From an uncultured Thalassotalea sp. (GTDB taxonomy: Bacteria > Pseudomonadota > Gammaproteobacteria > Enterobacterales > Alteromonadaceae), in contig CANLNK010000003.1 of the NCBI GenBank assembly GCA_947492575.1, positions 186,001 to 250,000 of the forward strand: a stretch of 64,000 bases of DNA, in the 5' to 3' direction. The notes under the pieces are model-generated. The model saw nothing but the letters and a program-made list of their open reading frames with translations, did no database searches and had not been told where the DNA came from. The translations under genes were made by a program, and so were the position numbers. Numbering within the stretch: the first letter of the stretch is position 1; every line of letters begins with the position of its first letter. This document shows positions 33,384 through 41,695 of the stretch, one piece after another.

Positions 33384-34097
33384 ATGCAAAATATAACCCG
33401 CATAATTTTGATTATTTGCTTATTAATGTTTTTGAATGCATTGCAAGCAAACGAAGTAAAAACGGTTAAGTTAGCTGTAGAAAATAGCTGGCCACCTTAT
33501 GCAGATAAGTCTGGGAATGGCATTTCCAAGGAAATTGTTCAAAAGGCGTATAACGCAGTAGGAATCAACGTCAATTTTGTTGTAGTTCCTTACGCAAGAG
33601 CACTAAAAATGGCCGAACACGGCATCGTAGATGGCGCTTTTAATGTCACAAAACAAGAAAGTACCATTGCAAAATTTGATTTTCATAGTACGCCACTCTT
33701 AAAAGCTACTGCATCATTTTATTATCCCCAAAATTCTACATTAGATTTTCTAGATATTCAGGATGTACCCCCGCATACAAGTATTGCGTTAATTATCGAT
33801 TATGAATATGGGGAGCAATATGAAGCGTTAAAACATAAGTACAATGAAGTTCGTGTCTCCACGCAACATCAAATCATTGAGCTGTTAAAGACAGGACGTA
33901 TTGACATGGCAATCATGTTTGATGAAGTGGCAAAGTTTACGTTGGCAGAGCTGGACCTGCCGATGAATACCGTTAGAAAGGGACACATAAATCACGTTAG
34001 TGATATCTATGTAGCATTTACTCAAAAGAGAGATGTTTCTGAAAAAATCAGCCTACTGGATAGTGGTTTACAAAAAACTAGCCAACAAGAGCAATAA
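33384..34097 (+). CDS. Periplasmic solute-binding protein, SBP_bac_3 type
   Basis: 237 aa. Signal peptide to about residue 22. Opens VKLAVENSWPPYADKSG and GISKEIVQKAY, the amino-acid-binding protein pattern, and lacks transporter partners nearby. Similar in type to the binding domain inside the HD-GYP protein encoded convergently downstream. Could be a stand-alone sensor component. Confidence 0.8.
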   Translation: MQNITRIILIICLLMFLNALQANEVKTVKLAVENSWPPYADKSGNGISKEIVQKAYNAVGINVNFVVVPYARALKMAEHGIVDGAFNVTKQESTIAKFDFHSTPLLKATASFYYPQNSTLDFLDIQDVPPHTSIALIIDYEYGEQYEALKHKYNEVRVSTQHQIIELLKTGRIDMAIMFDEVAKFTLAELDLPMNTVRKGHINHVSDIYVAFTQKRDVSEKISLLDSGLQKTSQQEQ

Positions 34098-34176
34098 GTT
34101 AATTCAAGCGAATAGCTTACGCTTCGAACTTATTTCTAAATAGGCATATCTGTAATTGCCAGGCTAGACTATGTTG

Positions 34177-37100
34177 TCACGACAAATACTTATTAACGTC
34201 TATTTCGTCTATTTGTGCCTCCGGTAAGAAGCGTTTTGCATAGTCTAAGTAAACACCTGAACTGATAAACAGTTTAAAGACTTCAATATCGATGTGGTCA
34301 TCCAAACTCATTTTATGAAGAATATCAATGGCGACACTAAGAGGCTTAGCCTTTTTATAAGGCCTATCAGAGGCGGTTAACGCTTCAAATATATCGGCTA
34401 GCACGAGTATTCTCTCAGGAATTGAAAGTTCTTCTGCAGTAAGCCTCCTTGGGTAGCCAGTTCCCTTGAGCGTTTCATGATGAGTTGAAGCGTATCTGGG
34501 TACGTTAGAAAGTTCCTTTGGAAATGGCATAGCATCGAGCATCTTAATCGTACCTATAATATGCTCGTTAATGATAAACCTGTCTTCTGGTGTCAGTGTA
34601 CCGCGCCCTATTCTTAAGTTGTACAGTTCGCCTAAGTTTGCCTTGTTTGTTGGAACTTCCACTTCAATGCCCAAATGTTCTGGATACTCAATCGCCCTTT
34701 CTCGCGCAATTATGTGATCACTCTTATCCATCAGTAGCGTTTCAAGTACTGGCAAATTAGGCTTATCTTTACTCACTTGAAGCTCTTCTTGAGGCGACAA
34801 ACCGATTTTATCGTCAAAGTTTCTCAACCAAGTCTGCTTAGCAATTTCTTCTAATTGCGCCAGTTTTTCCTCCGCCATAAACTCGCCTCCTTGGTTACAG
34901 GCTGCAATAAATTCGAAGTCTTTTTGCAATTTATCCTGTTGCTCTGCCAATGATTTTTTATGAGCTAGTTCATCTTCAGGCGAATCTGCCATCGCCTTTA
35001 AATAGCGTATCTGTGCATCTCGCCATAACACTTCAAATCGCATTCTCACTTCGTGTATTCGGTTGTAAATACACTCCAACTTAGATCCTTTATCGACTAT
35101 GTGCTCTGGCGTAATTATTTTTCCGCAATCATGGAGCCAGGCAGCTAGCCTAAACTCTCGTTGTTTGTCTTCTGTATCAAGCCTAAAAGATTGGAAGTGT
35201 GGTAATTCACTCGCGCTAGCAACATCTGCCATCATCAGTCCTAATTCAGGAACACGATTACAATGTCCTGCGGTGTATGGCGACTTATCATCAATAGCCT
35301 GTGCGATAAGCTCTACGAAAGCATCGAGCAACTCCGCCTGTTTGCGCTCATACTCTTGTATAGATTTCACCATTTGATCGAGAGAAATGAATACCTCGTT
35401 AATATCGGTAATAAAGCTAGACTGCGGTACGAGTTTATCGTACTGGCGTTTTCGAATTTTGTCGTTTTCATCCGTTAATTTTCGCATCGCTAATACAATA
35501 GGGTTGGCAGCCAAATAGATGGCAGGCATCAATACAACAAGGATGGCTAATGTAAACAAAATGGAAGTGGCAACATTCTTTAAGCCTTCAGCATACGCAC
35601 TATCTGTCGGCATCATGATTGCGAGATAATTCTGTTCGTACGGCCCTAGTTGCGTAGGAGAGATAAAAATTAGGTACTCGGTACCGTCGAGTTCCACAAC
35701 ATGTATAACGCCATGGTAACTAGGATCTGAAGCTAGTGTGACAAGCTCTTTGTAAGGCACTGTTGCTGACCCATCAACTACCTCCACGTTCTCTTCAATC
35801 AATAGCCAACGATTCCTTAAATAGCTATTTTCTTCATAACTTAGATGCCTTAACGCTATGTCAAATAACTCAATTAGCTCTTTATTCTTGCTCACTAAAT
35901 GTAGATTGGTATCAAAATCCAATCGACTGATATCAATATTGTTTTGAAATGATAGTCCTTCAATGAAAAACATTTTAGCGGTATATCTCAAAATAAGTCC
36001 TGTATCGATAGCCGCGTCGACATCACCATTTTTAACAGCCAATAAAGCATCCTTAAGCGTCGGGTAGCTAATGACTTGAATCATCGGATAGCTGTTTTCT
36101 ATCGCCTGTTTTATTTGCCACCCTTTTGGCACCGCCACTTTTCTAGAATTAAGAAGTACAAGAGAGTCTAAGTAACTATTTTCAGCCTTTGTCGCTAACG
36201 CAAAAGGTAGGTTTAACAGGCTATTTGAAAAATGCCCTAACTTTCTATTTGGCGCAGTCTGGTGAAGAGGTTGCAGGACATCAATTTTGTTTCGTTTATA
36301 TTCAGCAACAAGTTCAGGCCAACTAAAACCGTTAATAAAACTAATATCTAGCCCCAGCTTTTCTGACAAAATCATAATTAATTCAGGGGTATAACCTTTG
36401 GGCGCTCCCGAAATAGCGAAATCTAACGGTGCCCAGTCATTTTCATTGCTAACAGTGACTTCCCCAAGGTTTTCAATCAATGCTTGTTGCTCTGCCGTCA
36501 ATTCAATTGGCGAAACAATCAATGTGTTTGTTTTCTCCCGTTTTTCATTAGTTAATAACAATTCACCATGACCACCAAATACATAAGCCTTTGTACTCTC
36601 GTGCTGTTTGTTTCGCTCAAAGTTCTTGTTTAACTGATTAGCGATGGTGGTTAACGTAAGATCAACTGCAATGACATCATCACCATCTACCATCTGATGT
36701 GAATAAGTTTGACCTGTTGCTTGCAAGTGCTGAAATAAGTAGGGTTTTGATTTATACACGCCCCGCTTGTTTGCGTTTTGGAACCAATGACGACTTGTCG
36801 CGTCGTAATTTGAATCTTCGGTAATTGAGTGACGAACATTCAAGTGTTCATCGAGAAAATCCGTTTGTTTTACTCTGCTTTCAGAATCATTATAGATAGT
36901 AATGCGTACAAACCTGTCATTAGGTGCTGCGTTGAGTTGTGAACGGATTTCTTGATTAGTTTCTAGGTTAATTAACTCATGAAAATCACCGTTTGAAAGT
37001 CCCAGATATATCGCATAAAACTCATTGTGTTCGACAAGTACATCTTTAAACAAACCAAATGTGGTCTCAGACACTTGTCCTTCTTCAACTAAATCAGAGA

Positions 37101-37326
37101 ATTTTGACAGTAAAGAAACCGTATTGCTCGCCGTATCGTCCATTTTGGAAATAGAGAGCTCTATTTGGCCAGCTACCTGTTTTGAAAATGCCTGTGTGGA
37201 ATTAATCACCAGTTGTTTAGAGAAGTAGTACTGAAGCGAAATAGCGACTAAGGCTGTGGCAGCAGCGATAATTGCGCAAACACTAACGATGGTCACGCGA
37301 AATGTTATTCTTTTCACAAAAAACAT
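34177..37326 (-). CDS. HD-GYP c-di-GMP phosphodiesterase with nested Cache and SBP sensor domains
   Basis: 1049 aa, ribosome site AAGGAAG. TM at about 11-33; first part of a dCache sensor at about 40-285 (including YLFQHLQATGQTYSHQM). A full SBP_bac_3-like domain follows at about 290-515 (VSNENDWAPLDFAISG, then KNGDVDAAIDT), then the remaining Cache strands at about 520-580 and a second TM at about 585-610. The output domain has HD at about 731 (LHDCGK) and HHE...GTGYP at about 948-958. These are about 220 residues apart, so some 150 extra residues are inserted compared with canonical HD-GYP. Predicted to hydrolyse c-di-GMP in response to a periplasmic ligand. Architecture is seen; the ligand is unknown. 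Confidence 0.87.
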   Translation of the reverse strand: MFFVKRITFRVTIVSVCAIIAAATALVAISLQYYFSKQLVINSTQAFSKQVAGQIELSISKMDDTASNTVSLLSKFSDLVEEGQVSETTFGLFKDVLVEHNEFYAIYLGLSNGDFHELINLETNQEIRSQLNAAPNDRFVRITIYNDSESRVKQTDFLDEHLNVRHSITEDSNYDATSRHWFQNANKRGVYKSKPYLFQHLQATGQTYSHQMVDGDDVIAVDLTLTTIANQLNKNFERNKQHESTKAYVFGGHGELLLTNEKREKTNTLIVSPIELTAEQQALIENLGEVTVSNENDWAPLDFAISGAPKGYTPELIMILSEKLGLDISFINGFSWPELVAEYKRNKIDVLQPLHQTAPNRKLGHFSNSLLNLPFALATKAENSYLDSLVLLNSRKVAVPKGWQIKQAIENSYPMIQVISYPTLKDALLAVKNGDVDAAIDTGLILRYTAKMFFIEGLSFQNNIDISRLDFDTNLHLVSKNKELIELFDIALRHLSYEENSYLRNRWLLIEENVEVVDGSATVPYKELVTLASDPSYHGVIHVVELDGTEYLIFISPTQLGPYEQNYLAIMMPTDSAYAEGLKNVATSILFTLAILVVLMPAIYLAANPIVLAMRKLTDENDKIRKRQYDKLVPQSSFITDINEVFISLDQMVKSIQEYERKQAELLDAFVELIAQAIDDKSPYTAGHCNRVPELGLMMADVASASELPHFQSFRLDTEDKQREFRLAAWLHDCGKIITPEHIVDKGSKLECIYNRIHEVRMRFEVLWRDAQIRYLKAMADSPEDELAHKKSLAEQQDKLQKDFEFIAACNQGGEFMAEEKLAQLEEIAKQTWLRNFDDKIGLSPQEELQVSKDKPNLPVLETLLMDKSDHIIARERAIEYPEHLGIEVEVPTNKANLGELYNLRIGRGTLTPEDRFIINEHIIGTIKMLDAMPFPKELSNVPRYASTHHETLKGTGYPRRLTAEELSIPERILVLADIFEALTASDRPYKKAKPLSVAIDILHKMSLDDHIDIEVFKLFISSGVYLDYAKRFLPEAQIDEIDVNKYLS

Positions 37327-37743
37327 TTAGACTTCCTTTTCAATTGCTCTTCAATGCCGTTTCTTAAAATAAATACAATTGCAGTAGCACAATGCCAACG
37401 CTAGCAAAGTACAAGAAAGCATCTTTAGCGCTATATGCTTAAATATAATACAGCCACCTTAGAATTCTATAAAAAATATTAACTTAGCTGACGATGCCTA
37501 CGTAACACGTAACCACAACGCAAGATGTTCATGTGATTTCTCCAATGATATATACTCTAAAAACTGTGCTTTGGATTATCTTTTAAAGACCCTGAGCAAG
37601 AGGCGATAATTAAAGAGCAATAAGATTCAATTGCTTTAACCTAATGCGAAAACAGAACAGGTTAACCAAATATAGTTGGCTCTAGGATAGAGGCTGGATA
37701 AAACCCAAAGAAGCTCTTGCAGAGTGAGAAATCAGTAACAATA
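37327..37743. other. Intergenic region upstream of the HD-GYP gene
   Basis: Most of a 487-bp gap. It carries the HD-GYP promoter region and no ORF with a ribosome site. A small RNA ending at the 37746 hairpin is possible but I see no direct sign of one. Confidence 0.4.
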
Positions 37744-37745
37744 AA

Positions 37746-37788
37746 AAAGGCCTAGCACATTTCTATGCTAAGCCTTTTAGTTTTTTAT
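37746..37788. terminator. Bidirectional terminator after the YfiR-kinase gene
   Basis: AAAAGGCCTAGCA / TGCTAAGCCTTTT stem with T-runs on both sides. Positioned to end leftward transcription from 39631. Confidence 0.85.
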
Positions 37789-37813
37789 CTTTTTTCTTAA
37801 ATCGTATTAAATG

Positions 37814-39631
37814 CTATTTTGTTGAAGGTAAAAAGATTTCAACGGTTGTCCATTGCCCTTCTTCACTCTCAATCGTTATATCACCAGACAGTTTATTTTT
37901 GATTAAATCATAAGTGCTACTCATGCCCGCACCAGTATAACCACGCTTACTTTCAGTAGTGAAAAATGATTCGAATACTTTGGCTAATGTCTCGTTATTC
38001 ATACCTTTTCCGTCATCTATAAAGGTAATTTTAGCGCCGTTTTTCCCATCTTTTTCAACTTTTAAGCGAATACTGCCGTTACCATTATTATCAAAGCCAT
38101 GTTTAAGCGCATTATTAATTACATTCTGCAACGCTAAGGCGATATAACTAGGGATTGATAGTAAAGATAAAGACTGCTCACCCGAGTAATAATATTCAAT
38201 ATTGCTCTGTTCAAATTCGAATTTGTAGAGGCTAATGATTTTTTGAACATAAGCGACTAAATCAAAATTCTGAACACTCGTGTCGTCTTGATCTGCCGCG
38301 ATGTCATTTAAGTTATCTATTAGGGTTGTAACCCGAGCCAGTAACGCAACACTTTTAGTATCACCAGCAGATTCAAGCTGAGCTTTAATGTCTTCTAGCT
38401 GCAAACCCACCGCATAGCTCGTATCAGTGGCGATGTAACCCAGTGCCGCTAAACTCTCTGATTTAACTAACTGTTGCTCTCTTAACGGAAGCAAACTATC
38501 AACTTCGTTATCTGGCACCGGCACAGGCACCTCAATTTCGCTAAGGCTTTTCACCTTTTTCGACAATTTAAGCGCTATAGCCAAAGCGATTACAGCAATT
38601 CCCAAAAAGACAAAGAACAACCACTGAAAAGCTGAAAGGCTCGCATTCTTATCGGTAGCAACTTTTAATTGCGCCATTGTACTTTGATAAGCACTTTGCT
38701 GTTGTTTAACTTTGTCATCAAGCTCGGCAATACGTGCTTCTTGTTCTTTTATTTGAAGTTCATTTGCAACTTGCAGCTCCTCTTTACTCATGCCGAGTTG
38801 CGCTTCTTGCGCCTGCAGTTTTTCACTAAGCTCACTGATGGTTTTATCTTTCGCGTTAATTTCTTTAATTTGCGCAGCTTCAGATTGCTTAGCTTGTTGA
38901 GTTATTTGCGCTAGACGCTCAGATTCTTGTTTTAGCGTTCTGTTGAAGTACTCTTCACTTGCACGTAACTCTGCATTGAGCTCCGTCAACAGTGAATTAC
39001 GTTCGCTGAGTTGGTTTTGAAGAGAGCGTAGCTGACTATCTTGCTGACTTTTTAGCGCAAACGTCGGGCCAATATCTAATACATCTTCTTCAGCACCATT
39101 AAGCACTTCAGACAAAGCAGGAATGGTAACACCTGAAGAAGTAATATTTTCATCAATAACTTTTAAGTCAATGTTTTCATTTTTATTGCTATACGACAAA
39201 TCAACCATGGAATTGGTTAAGTCTTTAGCCCCTTCCGTAATAATTAACGTGTTCGACTTTTTCAACACGTTACTCGCAACATTCTGTGCTTTTCTTGTGT
39301 TCGGAGAAGGTATATATAAAATATTTACGTCTGAAGCTTCACGAGAGGTTTTGACTAGTTTTACAACGATATCCTTTCCCTTAACCCCTTTATTCTTATA
39401 CATGTCGCTAAAATAAAGGAACTTTTCAACATCGTTGAAAACACCGATTGTGAACGTTGTTAAAGCAGATTCTTCTGGCCAAGCAGAATACTTTGCAAAC
39501 TTACTGATGATAATAGACTTTTCTTTATCAACTAAAGCGGTTTGAGCCCAAGCTTGACTTCCCATCAATAGGCCTATGCTTAAAAAAAGCAGCATACAAC
39601 GAGACATCAATTGAGAGAATTTTCCTTTCAT
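37814..39631 (-). CDS. YfiR-like domain fused to a histidine-kinase-like protein lacking the phospho-His
   Basis: 605 aa. Signal peptide to about residue 29, YfiR/DUF4154-like periplasmic domain at about 35-185 (IISKFAKYSAWPEES opening), long coiled coil at about 200-330, TM at about 337-355, then a cytoplasmic kinase-like part. In the dimerisation region (about 390-420) the expected histidine is absent: ALGYIATDTSYAVG stands where ALGxLAAGIAHEINNP is usual. The ATPase boxes look intact: N box INNALKHG, G1 DDGKGM, F box FFTTES and G2 GYTGAGM. Probably an ATP-binding signalling protein that does not autophosphorylate on His, perhaps controlling a partner. Confidence 0.82.
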   Translation of the reverse strand: MKGKFSQLMSRCMLLFLSIGLLMGSQAWAQTALVDKEKSIIISKFAKYSAWPEESALTTFTIGVFNDVEKFLYFSDMYKNKGVKGKDIVVKLVKTSREASDVNILYIPSPNTRKAQNVASNVLKKSNTLIITEGAKDLTNSMVDLSYSNKNENIDLKVIDENITSSGVTIPALSEVLNGAEEDVLDIGPTFALKSQQDSQLRSLQNQLSERNSLLTELNAELRASEEYFNRTLKQESERLAQITQQAKQSEAAQIKEINAKDKTISELSEKLQAQEAQLGMSKEELQVANELQIKEQEARIAELDDKVKQQQSAYQSTMAQLKVATDKNASLSAFQWLFFVFLGIAVIALAIALKLSKKVKSLSEIEVPVPVPDNEVDSLLPLREQQLVKSESLAALGYIATDTSYAVGLQLEDIKAQLESAGDTKSVALLARVTTLIDNLNDIAADQDDTSVQNFDLVAYVQKIISLYKFEFEQSNIEYYYSGEQSLSLLSIPSYIALALQNVINNALKHGFDNNGNGSIRLKVEKDGKNGAKITFIDDGKGMNNETLAKVFESFFTTESKRGYTGAGMSSTYDLIKNKLSGDITIESEEGQWTTVEIFLPSTK

Positions 39632-39972
39632 AACATACCTTTATAAATCCTATTATTGTTATTGCCTCCGTTATATCGTTCTAGACACAGTAAATCAATG
39701 GCTAACGGTACTTTTTAGGGTAAAAACTTTAATGTAATCTGGCTGATTAGATTAGAAGCAGCAATTTTTAAAGTGTTGATGCTTTATCTGAACAGTATCA
39801 AACAATTTTATTTAAATAAGGCCCCCGCTAAATGAATGATAAAGCGGGGAAAACACTTACTAGCTGTTTTTTAGGTAGGGAATGGTATGTTAAGTCAGAA
39901 GGAACCTTTTTAAGGCGGGTAATAAAGGCTATCGAGCAGCCTGCGATTAAACTGCTCGTAGCCTGGAAAGAA
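39632..39972. other. Intergenic region with two hairpins
   Basis: 341 bp. Hairpin CCCCGCT (39823-39829) / AGCGGGG (39843-39849) and hairpin CGAGCAG (39933-39939) / CTGCTCG (39952-39958) lie downstream of the leftward pdsO gene and may end it, though neither has a strong T-run. No sortase fragment found in any frame. Confidence 0.45.
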
Positions 39973-40725
39973 TTAATTTCTAGCAACCGAGGCATTATTT
40001 TCATTGATTTTAATCATCACACGGCGGTCATAATAGCTCGACTGATTCTGCGCAGTAGCAACGACTGGTTGCTGATCACCGTAGGCAAAAATCGCTACTC
40101 TATCTTCGTTAACACCTGCGTTTACTAACGCGTCCTTTACGCTCTGTGCTCGACGCTTAGATAGTGCCAAATTATTTTCACTATCACCAAGTAAGTCAGT
40201 ATATCCGGACAAATCGACCGATAAGCTCTCGTTTTGTTGCAAGATATCTGCAAGTGCAATGACTTGAGCTTGGTAATAATCAGGAATCTCACTGCTACCC
40301 GTTTTAAACTGTAAGCTCATTAACAGATTGGCCGCTTGTAACGAACCCGCTTTATTGTGACTTTGCTCTAACGCCAATAGCTCTTGCTGATATGAAAACT
40401 CTGCCTGTTGCATTTGCTTATTTAATTGCGCTATTTGCTGCTCATAAGAGCTCACTTGTGATTGATGTGTAGATGCAAGCTCAACTATTTCCTCCTCGCT
40501 GTTTACATACTTCATAATGAACGTGCCAGCAATACCCGTAATGAATGCACCAGCAGGACCTCCAAGCACTCCGCCTAACACTGCGCCAACACCGAAGCCT
40601 AACTCTTCTTCATTGTCATCAGTTAGAGAATAGCCATCTTCATTTGTATTGCTGGCATAGGCTTGTGAAATCGGTGCTAATACCAGTGCGCTTGAAACAA
40701 CTGTAGTTAATAGTAATTTTTTCAT
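39973..40725 (-). CDS. pdsO: Sortase-associated OmpA-like protein PdsO
   Basis: 250 aa. Signal peptide to about 24, then a glycine-zipper hydrophobic segment (GAVLGGVLGGPAGAFITG), a coiled coil at about 85-125 and a C-terminal OmpA peptidoglycan-binding domain (SVDLSGYTDLLGDSENNLALS, RRAQSVKDAL, YDRRVMI). This layout, divergent from a response regulator and dedicated-sortase-type kinase, fits PdsO of the proteobacterial dedicated sortase system. Ribosome site AAGGAAAAG. Confidence 0.8.
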   Translation of the reverse strand: MKKLLLTTVVSSALVLAPISQAYASNTNEDGYSLTDDNEEELGFGVGAVLGGVLGGPAGAFITGIAGTFIMKYVNSEEEIVELASTHQSQVSSYEQQIAQLNKQMQQAEFSYQQELLALEQSHNKAGSLQAANLLMSLQFKTGSSEIPDYYQAQVIALADILQQNESLSVDLSGYTDLLGDSENNLALSKRRAQSVKDALVNAGVNEDRVAIFAYGDQQPVVATAQNQSSYYDRRVMIKINENNASVARN

Positions 40726-40990
40726 TTTCTTTTCCTTGTAAATATTATTCGTTTATAAGTCGTACGGTTAATCTATGTGTTAACCAAAGTATTGAAAGTT
40801 AACTAAGTCTTGGGAACTTGATGACTATTAAACACAAGGAATTTGGCATCAAAACGGAGGAAAAAAGGCAAAACCATGAGCAATTGTGGCAACAAAATGG
40901 CAATTTCGATTATTTGGCGCAAATCGCGTTGTTTTTACGATATAGTCTGCGGTATTAAACTTGGATTAAAGAAGGCGTATAGAGCTACCC

Positions 40991-41695
40991 ATGTTGAAAA
41001 GAATCGCCATCGTAGAAGATGATGACGCAATTAGAGAGAATTATGCAGACGTTCTGCGAATGCAGGGTTATCAAGTACAGAGCTTTGCAAACCGACAAAG
41101 TGCAGAGTCGGCATTCTCTGTAAGACTACCCCATTTGGTTATTCTTGATATCGGATTACATCAAGACTACAACGCGGGATTTGAACTTTGCCAATGGCTA
41201 AGAGCAAAGTCTTCTACACTACCAATCATCTTTTTAACCGCACGGGATAATGACGTAGATACGGTTTCTGGCCTTAGAATTGGCGCAGACGACTATCTGA
41301 CCAAAGATATCAGCTTGCCCCACTTATCTGCCCGCATAGCAGCTTTATTTAGACGCCAAGACGCACAAAATAAACCACCCAATGAAGACAACCTCATTAG
41401 TTGTGGCGATCTGTTAATTGATAGCCAGAAAATGACGGTGCAATGGAAGCATCAATATGTTGAACTGACCGTGACTGAATTTTGGATGGTGTTTGCGCTT
41501 GCCAAGTCACCAGGTCACGTAAAAAATCGTCAGCAATTAATGCAAGACTCTCAAATATTTGTAGACGACAGTACAATCACGTCACATGTTAAACGTATTA
41601 GACGCAAATTCACCCAGCTAGATAAAAACTTTAATTGTATTGAAACCGTTTATGGCATGGGCTATCGCTGGAATAATAATGGGGATATTGAATGA
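40991..41695 (+). CDS. pdsR: Response regulator of the dedicated sortase system
   Basis: 234 aa. Receiver domain 1-120 with acidic pocket EDDD (8-11), phospho-Asp in LVILDIGLHQDY and Lys in DDYLTKD. OmpR-type winged helix at about 135-230. The longer ILDIGLHQDYNAGFEL loop after the phosphoacceptor is typical of the sortase-linked regulators I recall. The stop overlaps the start of the kinase gene (ATGA), so the two are translationally coupled. Divergent from pdsO. Confidence 0.82.
   Translation: MLKRIAIVEDDDAIRENYADVLRMQGYQVQSFANRQSAESAFSVRLPHLVILDIGLHQDYNAGFELCQWLRAKSSTLPIIFLTARDNDVDTVSGLRIGADDYLTKDISLPHLSARIAALFRRQDAQNKPPNEDNLISCGDLLIDSQKMTVQWKHQYVELTVTEFWMVFALAKSPGHVKNRQQLMQDSQIFVDDSTITSHVKRIRRKFTQLDKNFNCIETVYGMGYRWNNNGDIE

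Noticed and set aside
39640-39972. Sortase gene remnant downstream of pdsO
   Set aside because: All frames were read; no TLTC-type sortase motif. A 50-codon leftward open stretch there has no ribosome site.
39832-40128. 98-codon rightward open frame
   Set aside because: Its second half lies antisense to the OmpA domain of pdsO, there is no ribosome site, and the product resembles nothing.
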